Positions 8,624 to 17,953 of a stretch of 59,436 bases of DNA are shown here, in pieces. Each line of letters starts with the position of its first letter. Position 1 is the stretch's first letter. The notes beneath the pieces were generated by a model, which saw nothing but the letters and a program-made list of their open reading frames with translations, was not told where the DNA came from and did no database searches. This DNA is from Chlorobiota bacterium (lineage in GTDB: Bacteria > Bacteroidota > Bacteroidia > Bacteroidales > VadinHA17). A program made the position numbers and the translations under genes. The stretch spans positions 1 to 59,436 of the forward strand of contig JAADHC010000074.1 of the NCBI GenBank assembly GCA_013152085.1, given 5' to 3'.

Positions 8624-11600
8624 TTACTGCAGGCCAAGCCAGGAAATAGATTTTCTGAACACGTTGAAGATCAACAGGAAATACAGGACAATAATCATAA
8701 TCCAAATAACAATAAGGTTAAAAAGGTAAGTATCAATTACCTTAAAATTTATCATTTTATATGCAGAAAACATTTGTGCTCGGCCAAAGTTGTTTTCAGG
8801 AATCATGAATACCGGATCTTTCTTTTGTATCCACTGTCCTCTCCATACAATAATTTTACGGATTTGATTGCGGTTGAGAACCAGCGAAGCCAGTTTCTCG
8901 TTGTGGTTTTCTCTTTTTAATTGGACCAAAGTTTCGGAACCGGACTTTTCGGCAAGGCTGTCAAGGAACCTGTCTTTTTCTTTTAAAGCCTGTAATGCTA
9001 TGTCATTAAAAGAAATCTGGAGGAAATATATATAACCATCAAGTTCGTCCAGAATATTTTGATTAAGGGATACGGACTTCAAAGAGTCAAAGAATTCGAA
9101 AGGGGCTACCTTCTGAAACTTTTCGAGGCGGGCGAATACATCCTTGATAAGGCCAAGAGAATAAGAAACCGCTTCTTCTTTTCCGGAAATGCCAAGATTC
9201 TGTCGCAGGGAGGTGAGTTTCATGCGCATTTCAGGGATAAGAAATGAGGTAATATACGAAGCATTACTCGCAGCCCGTTCTGATTGGAACAGGGGTTTTT
9301 CGTAAGCATTGTCTTTGAATTGTCCGACGGCAAGGGACTCAAATGCCCAACGGGTAGTCATGATATCTCCGATTAAAGGAACATGTTTTTGACTTGTGAT
9401 GTGTGAGTTTAAGTCATCATAAGGGATCATTGCCCCCCCAAGGAGAATTTCAGGTACCAGGATCAGGGGGATAAGGATATAAATGGCTATTACAGAGTCA
9501 AGGGCAGACGAAATATTCAAACCTAAAATATTACCAAAACAGGAAGTGGAAAACAGGACAAGCCAATATAATAAGGTCATATTTCTTATTTCGAGTATAC
9601 TGTTAGCAATCAGGACAAATGAGAGTGTTTGCACGGCAGAAAGAAGAAAAAGGAAAAGAATTTTCGAGTTAAGATATACCGGCCTGCTCAGGAAAAGATA
9701 GGACTCTCTTTCAAGGATTTTCCGATCACGGTAAATTTCTTCAGCACTTATCGTCAAACCCATAAACAAGGCTACGATTATGGCCATAAACAGAAATACC
9801 GGTATGTTTTTATTGTCAGAAAAAACATATTCGGAATCGGAAAGGTATTTTGAAAAATAAGACAAAATAACTGCCAATAGGGGGGCTTCAAGAAGATTAA
9901 TAAGCCAGTATTGCCTGTTTTGTAATTTTCGCAGAAAATTTCTGGTAAAAAAGATAAAAAACTGCAGCGCATCGCTGGGTACCTTAAAATTACTTCGGGG
10001 CAGCAAAGTTTTATCCTTTTTTATTGTTAGTCCTTTTTCAATATTGGAACGATAGTATCTGTACCATTTTTCAGGTTGAATTTTGCGTTCACGGGTAAAG
10101 TTTCCGGCATCATCAACTTTTTTATCTTCGATGATCTCAAGCACCTGGTGGGGGTTAAGGTTTCCGCACACCGGACATTCTCCCCCAACGGCATCTACCT
10201 GGGCGCTGATTTTTTTAAAATATTCGATGGATTCTACAGGGTTTCCCGCATATACCGGATAACCAGACTTATCAAGAATCCATATTTTATCAAATAATCT
10301 GTAGATTTTACTGGATGGCTGATGTATCGTAGAGATTACTAATTTTCCTTTTTCAGCCTGTTGTTTTAAAAGTTCGATAATGTTTTCAGAATCCGTGGAT
10401 GACAGACCGGAGGTCGGTTCGTCAATAAACAGCAAAGAAGGTTCGCGAATAAGTTCCAGTCCGATGTTTAAACGCTTTCTCTGGCCACCACTTATTACAT
10501 TGTTCAGAACATCGCCCACACGAAGCGCTTTAATTTCGGATAGTTCAAGATCTTCTAATATTTGATCTACCAGGACTCTTGCCTGTGAAGGGCTATATTT
10601 TCCAAAACTTAACCGGGTGTTGAAATAAAGATTTTGATATACGGTAAGTTCTTCGATTAATAGATCGTCCTGTGGAATATAACCGATCAGTCCCTTTAGT
10701 TTATATTTGTTTTCATATAAGTCGAGGCCATTAAAATATACTTTTCCGGACTGTGGCTTAAGTTTTCCGTTAAGTATGCGCAACAATGTGGATTTTCCCA
10801 CACCACTGCCACCCATTATACCGATAAGTTGTCCTCCGTTTTCAGAAAAGCTAAATGAATGGAGACCCTGATTGCTTTTTCTGAAACGGTAGGAAATGGA
10901 CTCAGCAGAAAAGCAGATTTTCTTTTTAATGTGAGGATAAAAAGCCGTAAAGATATCGGCATAATACAAAGGCGGGGTATTGGGCCCCTTTATTATAGAC
11001 CCGTCATTAAGTAAGTATATTTCGCCGGGAGATATGGTTTTTATATTAATGTACAGTTCGCTTTTACCCGTATAGCGTAATAAAAAAGTGCTGATACTTT
11101 TTATTTGGAGAATGGTCATCTCACCGGAGATGCCAGGATGTTTCAGAAAGATTTGACCTGTCTGTTCTAGTGCATTTTGCATGAATGGAGATTCCGGAAT
11201 TTGCTGACCGGGAAAAACAACCTCCGCTCCAACGGTTAACCGGTTTTGCGGTTGTATTTTATTATTTTCCCTGAGGATAAAAGCACGAACATCCTGAAAT
11301 TCCGCATCATCAATCTGAAAAGCACGGGCAACACTATGTAAAAAGGCATCCTCATGAGGAGAAATATCGTTATCCTCGTTTACAAATTCAAATAATTGTA
11401 CAAAAACAATAAATCTTTCCTTACGGACAAGGTCGTGTCTGATCTGATGGCATACGTTAGATACCTGAAATGAAAGCAAGGGATTTTCGGAGACATCTGA
11501 GGTATCGGGGTTTTTAATAAGCTCATCCCGGTAAAAAATAAGATAATCGTTGAAAAGGTCGAGATATTTCTTTAATAATGGAGCGGGCAGATAACGGGCC

Positions 11601-11707
11601 AGATAGGATTTTAATACACGAAGCCCTGTTTTGCTTACACCGTGGTCATTTACAGCTGCAACAATGGCAAAAAGGTGTATGAGAGCATTAAGAACGGATT
11701 CTCTCAT
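8624..11707 (-). CDS. ABCG-like ABC transporter (ATPase plus permease) with N-terminal TerB-like region
   Basis: 1027 residues, a full ABC half-transporter. Residues 1-150 form a helical region resembling TerB/DnaJ-N-type domains. Residues about 180-260 look like a small beta domain, possibly FHA-like. The ATPase follows: Walker A GGSGVGKST at 299-307, signature SGGQR at 406-410, Walker B LLFIDEPTSGL at 425-435 and switch His in IHQPSS at about 461. A CPVC motif at 511-514 may bind metal. The C-terminal permease has about six membrane segments with a large loop between the later ones. The order ATPase then permease is that of ABCG exporters. Substrate unknown. Two lipoprotein genes precede it on the same strand but a terminator separates them. 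Confidence 0.85.
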   Translation of the reverse strand: MRESVLNALIHLFAIVAAVNDHGVSKTGLRVLKSYLARYLPAPLLKKYLDLFNDYLIFYRDELIKNPDTSDVSENPLLSFQVSNVCHQIRHDLVRKERFIVFVQLFEFVNEDNDISPHEDAFLHSVARAFQIDDAEFQDVRAFILRENNKIQPQNRLTVGAEVVFPGQQIPESPFMQNALEQTGQIFLKHPGISGEMTILQIKSISTFLLRYTGKSELYINIKTISPGEIYLLNDGSIIKGPNTPPLYYADIFTAFYPHIKKKICFSAESISYRFRKSNQGLHSFSFSENGGQLIGIMGGSGVGKSTLLRILNGKLKPQSGKVYFNGLDLYENKYKLKGLIGYIPQDDLLIEELTVYQNLYFNTRLSFGKYSPSQARVLVDQILEDLELSEIKALRVGDVLNNVISGGQRKRLNIGLELIREPSLLFIDEPTSGLSSTDSENIIELLKQQAEKGKLVISTIHQPSSKIYRLFDKIWILDKSGYPVYAGNPVESIEYFKKISAQVDAVGGECPVCGNLNPHQVLEIIEDKKVDDAGNFTRERKIQPEKWYRYYRSNIEKGLTIKKDKTLLPRSNFKVPSDALQFFIFFTRNFLRKLQNRQYWLINLLEAPLLAVILSYFSKYLSDSEYVFSDNKNIPVFLFMAIIVALFMGLTISAEEIYRDRKILERESYLFLSRPVYLNSKILFLFLLSAVQTLSFVLIANSILEIRNMTLLYWLVLFSTSCFGNILGLNISSALDSVIAIYILIPLILVPEILLGGAMIPYDDLNSHITSQKHVPLIGDIMTTRWAFESLAVGQFKDNAYEKPLFQSERAASNASYITSFLIPEMRMKLTSLRQNLGISGKEEAVSYSLGLIKDVFARLEKFQKVAPFEFFDSLKSVSLNQNILDELDGYIYFLQISFNDIALQALKEKDRFLDSLAEKSGSETLVQLKRENHNEKLASLVLNRNQIRKIIVWRGQWIQKKDPVFMIPENNFGRAQMFSAYKMINFKVIDTYLFNLIVIWIMIIVLYFLLIFNVFRKSISWLGLQ

Positions 11708-11736
11708 TTATATCTCTGTTTAACCGTGTAAAATAC

Positions 11737-11764
11737 AAAAAAAGCCCGTATAAACATACAGGCT
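11737..11764 (-). terminator. Rho-independent terminator after the lipoprotein gene
   Basis: Minus strand: AGCCTGTAT, loop GTTT, ATACGGGCT (nine pairs with one G-U) followed by a run of seven T. It lies 25 bases after the stop codon of the lipoprotein gene at 11790 and 30 bases before the ABC transporter start, so the transporter needs its own promoter or read-through. Confidence 0.85.
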
Positions 11765-11789
11765 CTCTTTATCATATGCTTAAACTTTT

Positions 11790-12623
11790 TTATTGAACCA
11801 GTTTATTGCGCAATTCTTCAACAATTGTGGCAACCTGATTTATCTGGTCTTCGGTCATGCTGCCGTTTATCGTATCATAAACTTTCTTGAGAGGTTGTAA
11901 CCAGGCAATAAGTTCGGCAATGTCTTTATTCTGTCTTTTTTCATTAATGATATCAAGTAGTTTGTTTAATGAACTTTTCTGCTCAAAGATAATCTTGACA
12001 AGTTCATAGTTATTATAAGCCGTTGCTGAGACATGTGTTGTAATAAACAGTGCTTCGATCCAGCCACCGGCCACCATCAGATGAGAAAGCGATCCCTTAC
12101 CATTTTGGTTCAATTGATTATAACTGTCAAAAAGAGCTCCTGACAGGAGATTTACCAGCGTATCTTTATTATTGAGATTCTGCTCAATAGCGTTAAAGAG
12201 ATCTTCATTGTAAACAGCAGTAAGTCCGAGGTCATCACCCAGTTTCTTAACGGTTTCCAGATAAAGCATAACATCTTGTTGCATATTATAAACACTGGCA
12301 TAACTGAGATCAGCGCTGTAAACACCTATATTATAAGCCTGGCTTTTGGCTGTAAGATAATGGCTGGCTTCTTCTGTCGGGTTTGAGATACCAATAATAT
12401 ATGGAATGCCAATGTCCTGAAGCATTTGCACAACCTCGTAAGTGGTTGGAAGCGGATAAATAAACTCTTCCACCTGTTTCTGTATGGACTCTTTAACCTG
12501 AATTTCCTTTTGTAGCGAATCTGCGGAAGAGTGTGTTCCTCTCTGTTTACACCCGGAAAATACAAAAATTAAAAGAAGAAAGAAAAGAAAAAGGAATGAA
12601 GGTTTACGTGGTAAAGTTTTCAT
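11790..12623 (-). CDS. Lipoprotein of unknown function (paralogue A)
   Basis: 277 residues from the ATG at 12623; the open frame extends 38 codons further, but this start gives a good lipoprotein signal (KTLPRKPS, hydrophobic core, lipobox FSGC with Cys at about residue 25). The mature part is mostly helical and contains NIGVYSADLSY and GGWIEALF, both shared with the neighbouring gene at 12776, so the two are diverged tandem duplicates. No enzyme motif is recognised. Predicted to sit in the outer or inner membrane facing the periplasm. Position beside an ABC exporter hints at an envelope role, which is inference. Confidence 0.75.
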   Translation of the reverse strand: MKTLPRKPSFLFLFFLLLIFVFSGCKQRGTHSSADSLQKEIQVKESIQKQVEEFIYPLPTTYEVVQMLQDIGIPYIIGISNPTEEASHYLTAKSQAYNIGVYSADLSYASVYNMQQDVMLYLETVKKLGDDLGLTAVYNEDLFNAIEQNLNNKDTLVNLLSGALFDSYNQLNQNGKGSLSHLMVAGGWIEALFITTHVSATAYNNYELVKIIFEQKSSLNKLLDIINEKRQNKDIAELIAWLQPLKKVYDTINGSMTEDQINQVATIVEELRNKLVQ

Positions 12624-12775
12624 AATGATACTTTTTAAATCAGATACGGTACGCATTGTTAAAATAATAATTGATAAATACCATTGGGTAAAAGTAATAA
12701 AAGTTGTCGAAACCGGGTTAAAAGAATCATTTTTCATGTCCCTGCAGGAAGTACAAGTTTATAAGTGATACAAGA

Positions 12776-13699
12776 TTATTCTTCAATAACAATATCCCGC
12801 AAAGAGACAATAATGTTTTTAATTTTTACCAGATCGGCATCATTATAGTAGAGCGTACTTCCTGCATAATGTATTGTTTGTATATTCCGGTCAATTTCAA
12901 ACCCTTTTTTGGTAAAAACGATACGGGTCTTATTATAATATTTTTGTAATACGAAAAGCATCCGATAATAATATGCTACCGAGGGCTCATTATAGTGATT
13001 TTTTAAACTGGAAAGAAGATAATCCAGGGCATATTTTTGTTCAAGAATTTTGCGGATAACTTCGGGATCTTTGGTTTTGAGCAACTCTTCCACAGCAATA
13101 TACATGGCTTCAATCCACCCCCCTGTTATCATCAAATAAGCACTTCCCTCACGATCCTGTTCTGATAAAAATGTAATGATTTTTTCAAATGTCTTTCCGG
13201 TAATTATATTGAGGGAATCCGGGTTGTCAAGATTTTTATCGATACGCAGTGAAGCATTTTTAAGAAATTCAGGAGGAATTCCCAGTTTTTCTGCCAAAAC
13301 AAGGATTTCCTTCAGATATTGTGTGGTAAGCTGAGGATCGTTGAACAGTTTGACATAGCTGAGATCTGCTCCGTAAACCCCAAGATTTATGGCCATTTTG
13401 GCGGTAGATGAATAAGAAGATGTTTTATCGGGCGGATTAAGAATTTCCGGTTCCATATCCAGATTGTTGCGCTGAAAAATGGCGGCAACATCAGATGGGG
13501 AATATAGTCCATAATAGATTGCCGGTCCGGATGATGAGGGCGATTTTATGTTTTCAAGGGTATCATCAACCGAAAAAATAAGACTGTCCGGTAAAATTAC
13601 CTGCCCGGATTGAGAATGTCGGCAACTCTGGGAAACAAAAAACAGCACAGATGAAACAAAAACCGTAAAAACAAGTCGGAGGAGGATTCTTTTTTTCAT
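12776..13699 (-). CDS. Lipoprotein of unknown function (paralogue B)
   Basis: 307 residues from the ATG at 13699, chosen because it opens with MKKR and a hydrophobic stretch ending in a lipobox-like SQSC at about residue 26; eight codons upstream are also open. The mature protein shares NLGVYGADLSY and GGWIEAMYIA with the gene at 11790, showing paralogy. It is helical and has no recognised catalytic motif. The two lipoprotein genes lie in the same orientation, 152 bases apart. A TAnnTTTG element lies just upstream. Confidence 0.75.
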   Translation of the reverse strand: MKKRILLRLVFTVFVSSVLFFVSQSCRHSQSGQVILPDSLIFSVDDTLENIKSPSSSGPAIYYGLYSPSDVAAIFQRNNLDMEPEILNPPDKTSSYSSTAKMAINLGVYGADLSYVKLFNDPQLTTQYLKEILVLAEKLGIPPEFLKNASLRIDKNLDNPDSLNIITGKTFEKIITFLSEQDREGSAYLMITGGWIEAMYIAVEELLKTKDPEVIRKILEQKYALDYLLSSLKNHYNEPSVAYYYRMLFVLQKYYNKTRIVFTKKGFEIDRNIQTIHYAGSTLYYNDADLVKIKNIIVSLRDIVIEE

Positions 13700-13720
13700 A
13701 CGGAAAACATTATAGTATGT

Positions 13721-13728
13721 CAAATGTA
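13721..13728 (-). promoter_or_regulatory. Candidate -7 element for lipoprotein B
   Basis: Minus strand TACATTTG matches TAnnTTTG, 21 bases before the ATG ending at 13699. No TTTG is seen at the expected -33 spacing. Confidence 0.45.
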
Positions 13729-13759
13729 ATAAAAATCCGACGGGAAAGAATTCTCAGGT

Positions 13760-15703
13760 TTATAAAATGGTGATTTCACCTATGTTTTTTGAGAGAAGAA
13801 TTTTTACCTTATTCAGGGCGCTGTATTGTTCAAGGAGCAGGTTTTCCTCTACGAAGTCGCCCGCATCTTGCGCTTTTTTGATCTTTACTTCTGTTAATGC
13901 CAGTGCCCGCATAACCTTTTTGCTTTTAAAAGCCAGCACGGTTTCAGTTACAATTTTGGTCAATTGCATTTCTTCGGTTTCTATAAAGTTGTCATGACGT
14001 GACCAGATTTTACTGATTTGATAACGATCTGAAAGTAAATCTGCAGAAAATTTACTTATCCGCTCATCCTGGTGATTAACGAAATGTTTTAGACCTACAG
14101 GCTTTTCAGAGAAAAAAAAATGAACAAATTCTTCGTAAATTTGCCTGTATAAAGGATGATCTAAATTAAGATCATCCCTTTTTAATTCCTCAATAATGTA
14201 TTTTGCAACAGGGATCTTTTTCTGTTTTGGTTTCTGCCCGATTGTTATTTCCCCTTTGAGGCCGTAAAGTAACAACAATCTTACCAGAGCCTTTTCCTGG
14301 TATTCCATGTTGTCTTTTGCTGGTTGGCTGGTTTGGGAAGCAGGAATTGCCTGTAAAATATTTTTCTCCTGGGATTTTAATGTACGGTAATTTTGTTCGG
14401 CTTTTTTACGCCTGATTTTATTTACTTCCGCATAAAGGATATTTTCTTCCATATCCAAAAGGGTTGAACATTCTTTCAGATATACCGACCGTGTAAGATT
14501 GTCCGGAATGACGGCAATACTGCTCACGACCTCACGAACCATATGTACACGGCCAACAGGATCTTTTTCAGCCTCTTTTTTCAGCAGTTTTGTTTTAAAT
14601 GAAATAAAGTCTTCTTCGTTTTCGTTGATAAACCTTACCAGCTCGGAAGAACTGTGTGTTTTTGCAAAAGAGTCAGGATCTTCTCCTTTTGGTAATAGAA
14701 CGATTCTTACATTCATCCCTTCTTCAAGGATAATATCTATTCCACGCAGAGAAGCCTTAACTCCCGCCTCATCGCCGTCATATAAAATAGTGATGTTCTT
14801 TGTAAACCGCTTGATTAACCTTACCTGCTGGTTTGTCAGCGCGGTTCCGGACGAAGCAACAACATTCTGAATACCATTTTGGTAAAGGGACAAAACATCC
14901 GTATATCCTTCGACAAGGAAACATTTCCCCTGTGTTGTTATGGCCTTACGTGCCTGATATATTCCGTATAGAATATTGCTTTTGTGGTATATGGCTGATT
15001 CCGGGGAATTGACATATTTGGCTGTTTTACCGTCTTTTTTTAATGTGCGGCCACCGAAACCCTGTACACTTCCGGAAAGACTGTGTATAGGGAAAATGAT
15101 TCTACCTGAAAAACGATCTTTAAGTCGGGTTCCGGATTCAAAGACAAGTCCGGATTTCACTAAATATTCTTTTTTAAATCCTTTTTTCAGTGCAGCCTGT
15201 GCAAACCCGTCGGGTTCTCCGGGACAATAGCCGAGGTGATAAGCTTTTAAGGTTTCCTGCAAAAGGCCCCGTTCTTTGAAATAACTCAAACCGACAGAAA
15301 TCCCCTCAATATTTTCATAAAGACTTTGCATAAAATATTTCTCAGCAAATGAAGTCACAGCAAAAAGGCTCTCAGCCTCATGTTGTTCTTTAATTTCTTC
15401 TTCGGTAAGAGCCCTTTCTTCAATCTCAATATGATATTTATTGGCGAGATATTTAAGTGCTTCCGGATAACTGTAATGCTCATGCTCCATGATGAAATTA
15501 ACAACATTACCGCCACGGCCGCAACCAAAGCATTTGAATATACCCTTGGTTGGAGAAACCGTAAAGGAGGGCGTTTTTTCATTATGAAACGGACAGAGGC
15601 CAATGTGGTTTGCTCCTCTTTTCCTAAGGGAAACAAAGTCTCCGATGACTTCGACAATATCTGCCGTATTAATGATTCTTTCTATAGTTGCAGGATCAAT
15701 CAT
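13760..15703 (-). CDS. dnaG: DNA primase
   Basis: Makes RNA primers for chromosome replication. 647 residues from ATG at 15703 (an in-frame TTG one codon earlier is less likely). The CHC2 zinc finger is Cys37, His40, Cys58, Cys61. The TOPRIM fold follows, with FLVEGYTDVL (acidic Glu) at about 260 and YDGDEAG (DxD) at about 310. The C-terminal third is the less conserved DnaB-binding region. Unlike in Proteobacteria it is not next to rpsU or rpoD here. A sirtuin gene is divergent from it across 144 bases. Confidence 0.97.
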   Translation of the reverse strand: MIDPATIERIINTADIVEVIGDFVSLRKRGANHIGLCPFHNEKTPSFTVSPTKGIFKCFGCGRGGNVVNFIMEHEHYSYPEALKYLANKYHIEIEERALTEEEIKEQHEAESLFAVTSFAEKYFMQSLYENIEGISVGLSYFKERGLLQETLKAYHLGYCPGEPDGFAQAALKKGFKKEYLVKSGLVFESGTRLKDRFSGRIIFPIHSLSGSVQGFGGRTLKKDGKTAKYVNSPESAIYHKSNILYGIYQARKAITTQGKCFLVEGYTDVLSLYQNGIQNVVASSGTALTNQQVRLIKRFTKNITILYDGDEAGVKASLRGIDIILEEGMNVRIVLLPKGEDPDSFAKTHSSSELVRFINENEEDFISFKTKLLKKEAEKDPVGRVHMVREVVSSIAVIPDNLTRSVYLKECSTLLDMEENILYAEVNKIRRKKAEQNYRTLKSQEKNILQAIPASQTSQPAKDNMEYQEKALVRLLLLYGLKGEITIGQKPKQKKIPVAKYIIEELKRDDLNLDHPLYRQIYEEFVHFFFSEKPVGLKHFVNHQDERISKFSADLLSDRYQISKIWSRHDNFIETEEMQLTKIVTETVLAFKSKKVMRALALTEVKIKKAQDAGDFVEENLLLEQYSALNKVKILLSKNIGEITIL

Positions 15704-15787
15704 CAATGGTTAAAAATAGTAGTACGAAAATACACATTATAAAATGGAAAAATAACATTTATTTGAGGTTTCCACCGGAAGTTTTTG

Positions 15788-15819
15788 TTTGTTAATGAAC
15801 AGGAGGTTTATTATTTTTA
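15788..15819 (+). promoter_or_regulatory. Candidate promoter of the sirtuin gene
   Basis: TTTG at 15788-15791, 20 bases, then TATTTTTA at 15812-15819, which is one base off TAnnTTTG. It ends 28 bases before the ATG at 15848. Confidence 0.45.
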
Positions 15820-15847
15820 TCTATTGTATTATAGACAATTATAAGAC

Positions 15848-16555
15848 ATGAATTCCGGAATAAAACTTATTGTTCTCTCCGGGGCGGGAATAAGCGCGGA
15901 AAGCGGGCTGAAAACCTTCAGGGATATGGGGGGTCTTTGGGAACAGTACAATGTCACCGAGGTAGCCAGCCCCGAAGCCTGGAAGAACAACCGGGAACTG
16001 GTACTGCGTTTTTATAATGAACGACGTAAACAACTTCTGGAAGCCCGGCCCAATGATGGACATACCGGCCTGGTAACGCTGGAGAAATATTTCGATGTGG
16101 AGATTATTACTCAAAATGTTGATGATTTGCATGAACGGGCGGGAAGCAAAAAGGTTTTACACCTTCATGGAGAATTACGCAAGGCCCGGAGCACGGCAGA
16201 CCCATCACTGATTTACCCGATAAAGGGATGGGAATTAAAAACAGGAGACACCTGTGAAAAAGGCTCACAGTTGCGGCCCCATGTCGTTTGGTTTGGTGAA
16301 CCGGTTCCGGCCGTGAAAAAGGCTGTTCAAATAGTCAGTACTGCTGAGATTCTCGTTATTATAGGAACATCACTGAACGTATATCCTGCTGCCGGATTAA
16401 TTCATTATGCTTCCCCCGGGGCGGAAATCTTTCTTATTGATCCCAACCCTGTAAATATGCCTGGAAACAGGGAAATCACGATCATTCAAAAAGGAGCCGG
16501 GGAAGGAGTAAAACAACTGATCAAAATACTGACAGGCAAAGGGAAAAAGGTTTAA
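15848..16555 (+). CDS. cobB: NAD-dependent protein deacylase (Sir2 family, SIRT5/CobB-like)
   Basis: Removes acyl groups from lysines using NAD. 235 residues. NAD-binding GAGISAESG is at 12-20, QNVDDLH at 89-95, and the catalytic His is His107 in HLHGEL. Tyr56 and Arg59 (FYNERR) form the YxxR pair that in SIRT5 and E. coli CobB recognises succinyl or malonyl lysine. The zinc ribbon is nearly gone: only one cysteine remains in the region (TGDTC, about residue 135), so zinc binding by four Cys is not possible. GTSLNVYPAAGL is the late NAD-site motif. A member of the sirtuin class with desuccinylase potential; activity is inference. Confidence 0.9.
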   Translation: MNSGIKLIVLSGAGISAESGLKTFRDMGGLWEQYNVTEVASPEAWKNNRELVLRFYNERRKQLLEARPNDGHTGLVTLEKYFDVEIITQNVDDLHERAGSKKVLHLHGELRKARSTADPSLIYPIKGWELKTGDTCEKGSQLRPHVVWFGEPVPAVKKAVQIVSTAEILVIIGTSLNVYPAAGLIHYASPGAEIFLIDPNPVNMPGNREITIIQKGAGEGVKQLIKILTGKGKKV

Positions 16556-16564
16556 TTTGCACCA

Positions 16565-17272
16565 TTAAGCACTGGCAAGAGAGACCAGGGCAATCTTTAT
16601 CTCCGGGATCTTCAGCAAAGCATGTGCACAAGCCTCCATGGTTGCTCCTGTTGTGATAACGTCATCAACAAGCAGAATGTGTTTTCCCTGTAACTGTACC
16701 CCCTCTTTTATACGAAAAATATCTGCCACATTTTCCCAGCGTTCGTATCTGCTTTTCCTGGTTTGTGAAGGATTATAATGACAACGATCCAGTACATTTG
16801 TAAATACGGGCTTTTTTGATATATCTGAAACCCCCCTCGCAATCCTTTCACTTTGGTTAAATCCGCGCATTCTAAGTTTACGTTTATGTAGCGGCACCGG
16901 AATGAGAAAATCAATGCTTCTAAACAAATCAAAGTTTTGTAAATATGCCCCGAGCATTTTCCCCATTTTTACAGCAAGCTCTTTATGCCCATAGTATTTG
17001 ATCTGATGAATCAATTTCTGCGTTTTATTTCCTTTATCAAAGACCAGCAGCGCTGTTGCAAGGGTAAATGGAAATTTTCCCCAAAACATCCGGGCAACCG
17101 GGTTGTCTGCAGGATTAAGAATATGGGTTTTTGGCATATCAAGAAAACAAATGGAACAAATTTCTTTTTCCCCTTCTGCTAAAGTTTTCCCGCAGAGAAT
17201 ACATGTGCGGGGATAAATCAGATCCAGTATATAGCCAGGATATTTAAATATACTTTTTATTTGTATAAACAT
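16565..17272 (-). CDS. comF: ComF family phosphoribosyltransferase-like protein
   Basis: 235 residues. An N-terminal zinc finger has Cys24, Cys27, Cys39 and Cys42 (CxxC...CxxC). The C-terminal type I phosphoribosyltransferase fold ends with the PRPP loop ILLVDDVITTGAT at about 199-211. RGFNQSERIA in the middle is diagnostic of ComF/GntX. ComF is needed for DNA uptake in competent bacteria; in many Bacteroidota it is a lone gene whose role is unclear. Its stop is 9 bases from the convergent sirtuin stop, and it is divergent from the DUF134 gene. Confidence 0.92.
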   Translation of the reverse strand: MFIQIKSIFKYPGYILDLIYPRTCILCGKTLAEGEKEICSICFLDMPKTHILNPADNPVARMFWGKFPFTLATALLVFDKGNKTQKLIHQIKYYGHKELAVKMGKMLGAYLQNFDLFRSIDFLIPVPLHKRKLRMRGFNQSERIARGVSDISKKPVFTNVLDRCHYNPSQTRKSRYERWENVADIFRIKEGVQLQGKHILLVDDVITTGATMEACAHALLKIPEIKIALVSLASA

Positions 17273-17307
17273 AACCGGTTTTCAAAAATAAATATACAAA
17301 TTTTTCT

Positions 17308-17337
17308 TTTGTTATGAACAAGGGTTCACTAACTTTG
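17308..17337 (+). promoter_or_regulatory. Promoter of the DUF134-NifX pair
   Basis: TTTG at 17308-17311, 18 bases, TAACTTTG at 17330-17337: a perfect Bacteroidota -33/-7 pair, 15 bases upstream of the ATG at 17353. Confidence 0.8.
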
Positions 17338-17352
17338 TAGAAAAACACACAG

Positions 17353-17919
17353 ATGTCACCACGGAAAAAGAGAAACAGGCTTATAGATTCACCACCGATA
17401 ATAACCGGATTTAAACCGACCGGTTGTGAATACAGAAAGGAGGATTCGGTAGAAATAAATTTTGAGGAGTATGAAGCATTTAAGCTGGCAGACTATAATC
17501 GGCAATCACACCTGGATGCTTCGGGAAAGATGGGTGTATCCCGCCCGACATTTACCAGGATTTACGATAGTGTAAGAAAAAAAATTGCCATGGCATTTGT
17601 TGAAGGTCGGCCAATTGTTATTACGGGAGGATATGTAGACTTCGATGAAGAATGGTTCCGGTGTTTGGTTTGCAATGCTGTATTTCCTATGAAAATGAAA
17701 GAAGAGAAAAAGTGTGTTGAATGTGGTTCACAAAATCTGATGAGTCTGAACGAAGCGATAAAAAACTGGCAATTTGCAAGAGGACATCGAAAGAGAGCTA
17801 TGGGGATGGTTGAATATTGCATTTGTCCGTCCTGTAATACAAAAGTCAGGCATGAGTACGGTAAACCTTGTAATACGTACATTTGTCCTAATTGCGGGGA
17901 TAAGATGGTCAGAGAATGA
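17353..17919 (+). CDS. DUF134 (UPF0251) DNA-binding protein with zinc ribbons
   Basis: 188 residues. The first 100 match the DUF134 family: PRKKRNR near the start, then FKPTG, a conserved acidic stretch EYEAFKLADY, and a helix-turn-helix with MGVSRPTFTRIY. Two cysteine clusters follow: CLVC/CVEC (about 107-124) and CICPSC/CPNC at the C-terminus, likely zinc ribbons. DUF134 genes commonly neighbour NifX/NifB-type dinitrogenase cofactor genes in anaerobes, as here, and the pair probably forms an operon. A regulatory role is likely; the metal or redox signal is not known. Confidence 0.88.
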   Translation: MSPRKKRNRLIDSPPIITGFKPTGCEYRKEDSVEINFEEYEAFKLADYNRQSHLDASGKMGVSRPTFTRIYDSVRKKIAMAFVEGRPIVITGGYVDFDEEWFRCLVCNAVFPMKMKEEKKCVECGSQNLMSLNEAIKNWQFARGHRKRAMGMVEYCICPSCNTKVRHEYGKPCNTYICPNCGDKMVRE

Positions 17920-17953
17920 AAGAGGATGATTTACATTTAAAAGAAATATTATC

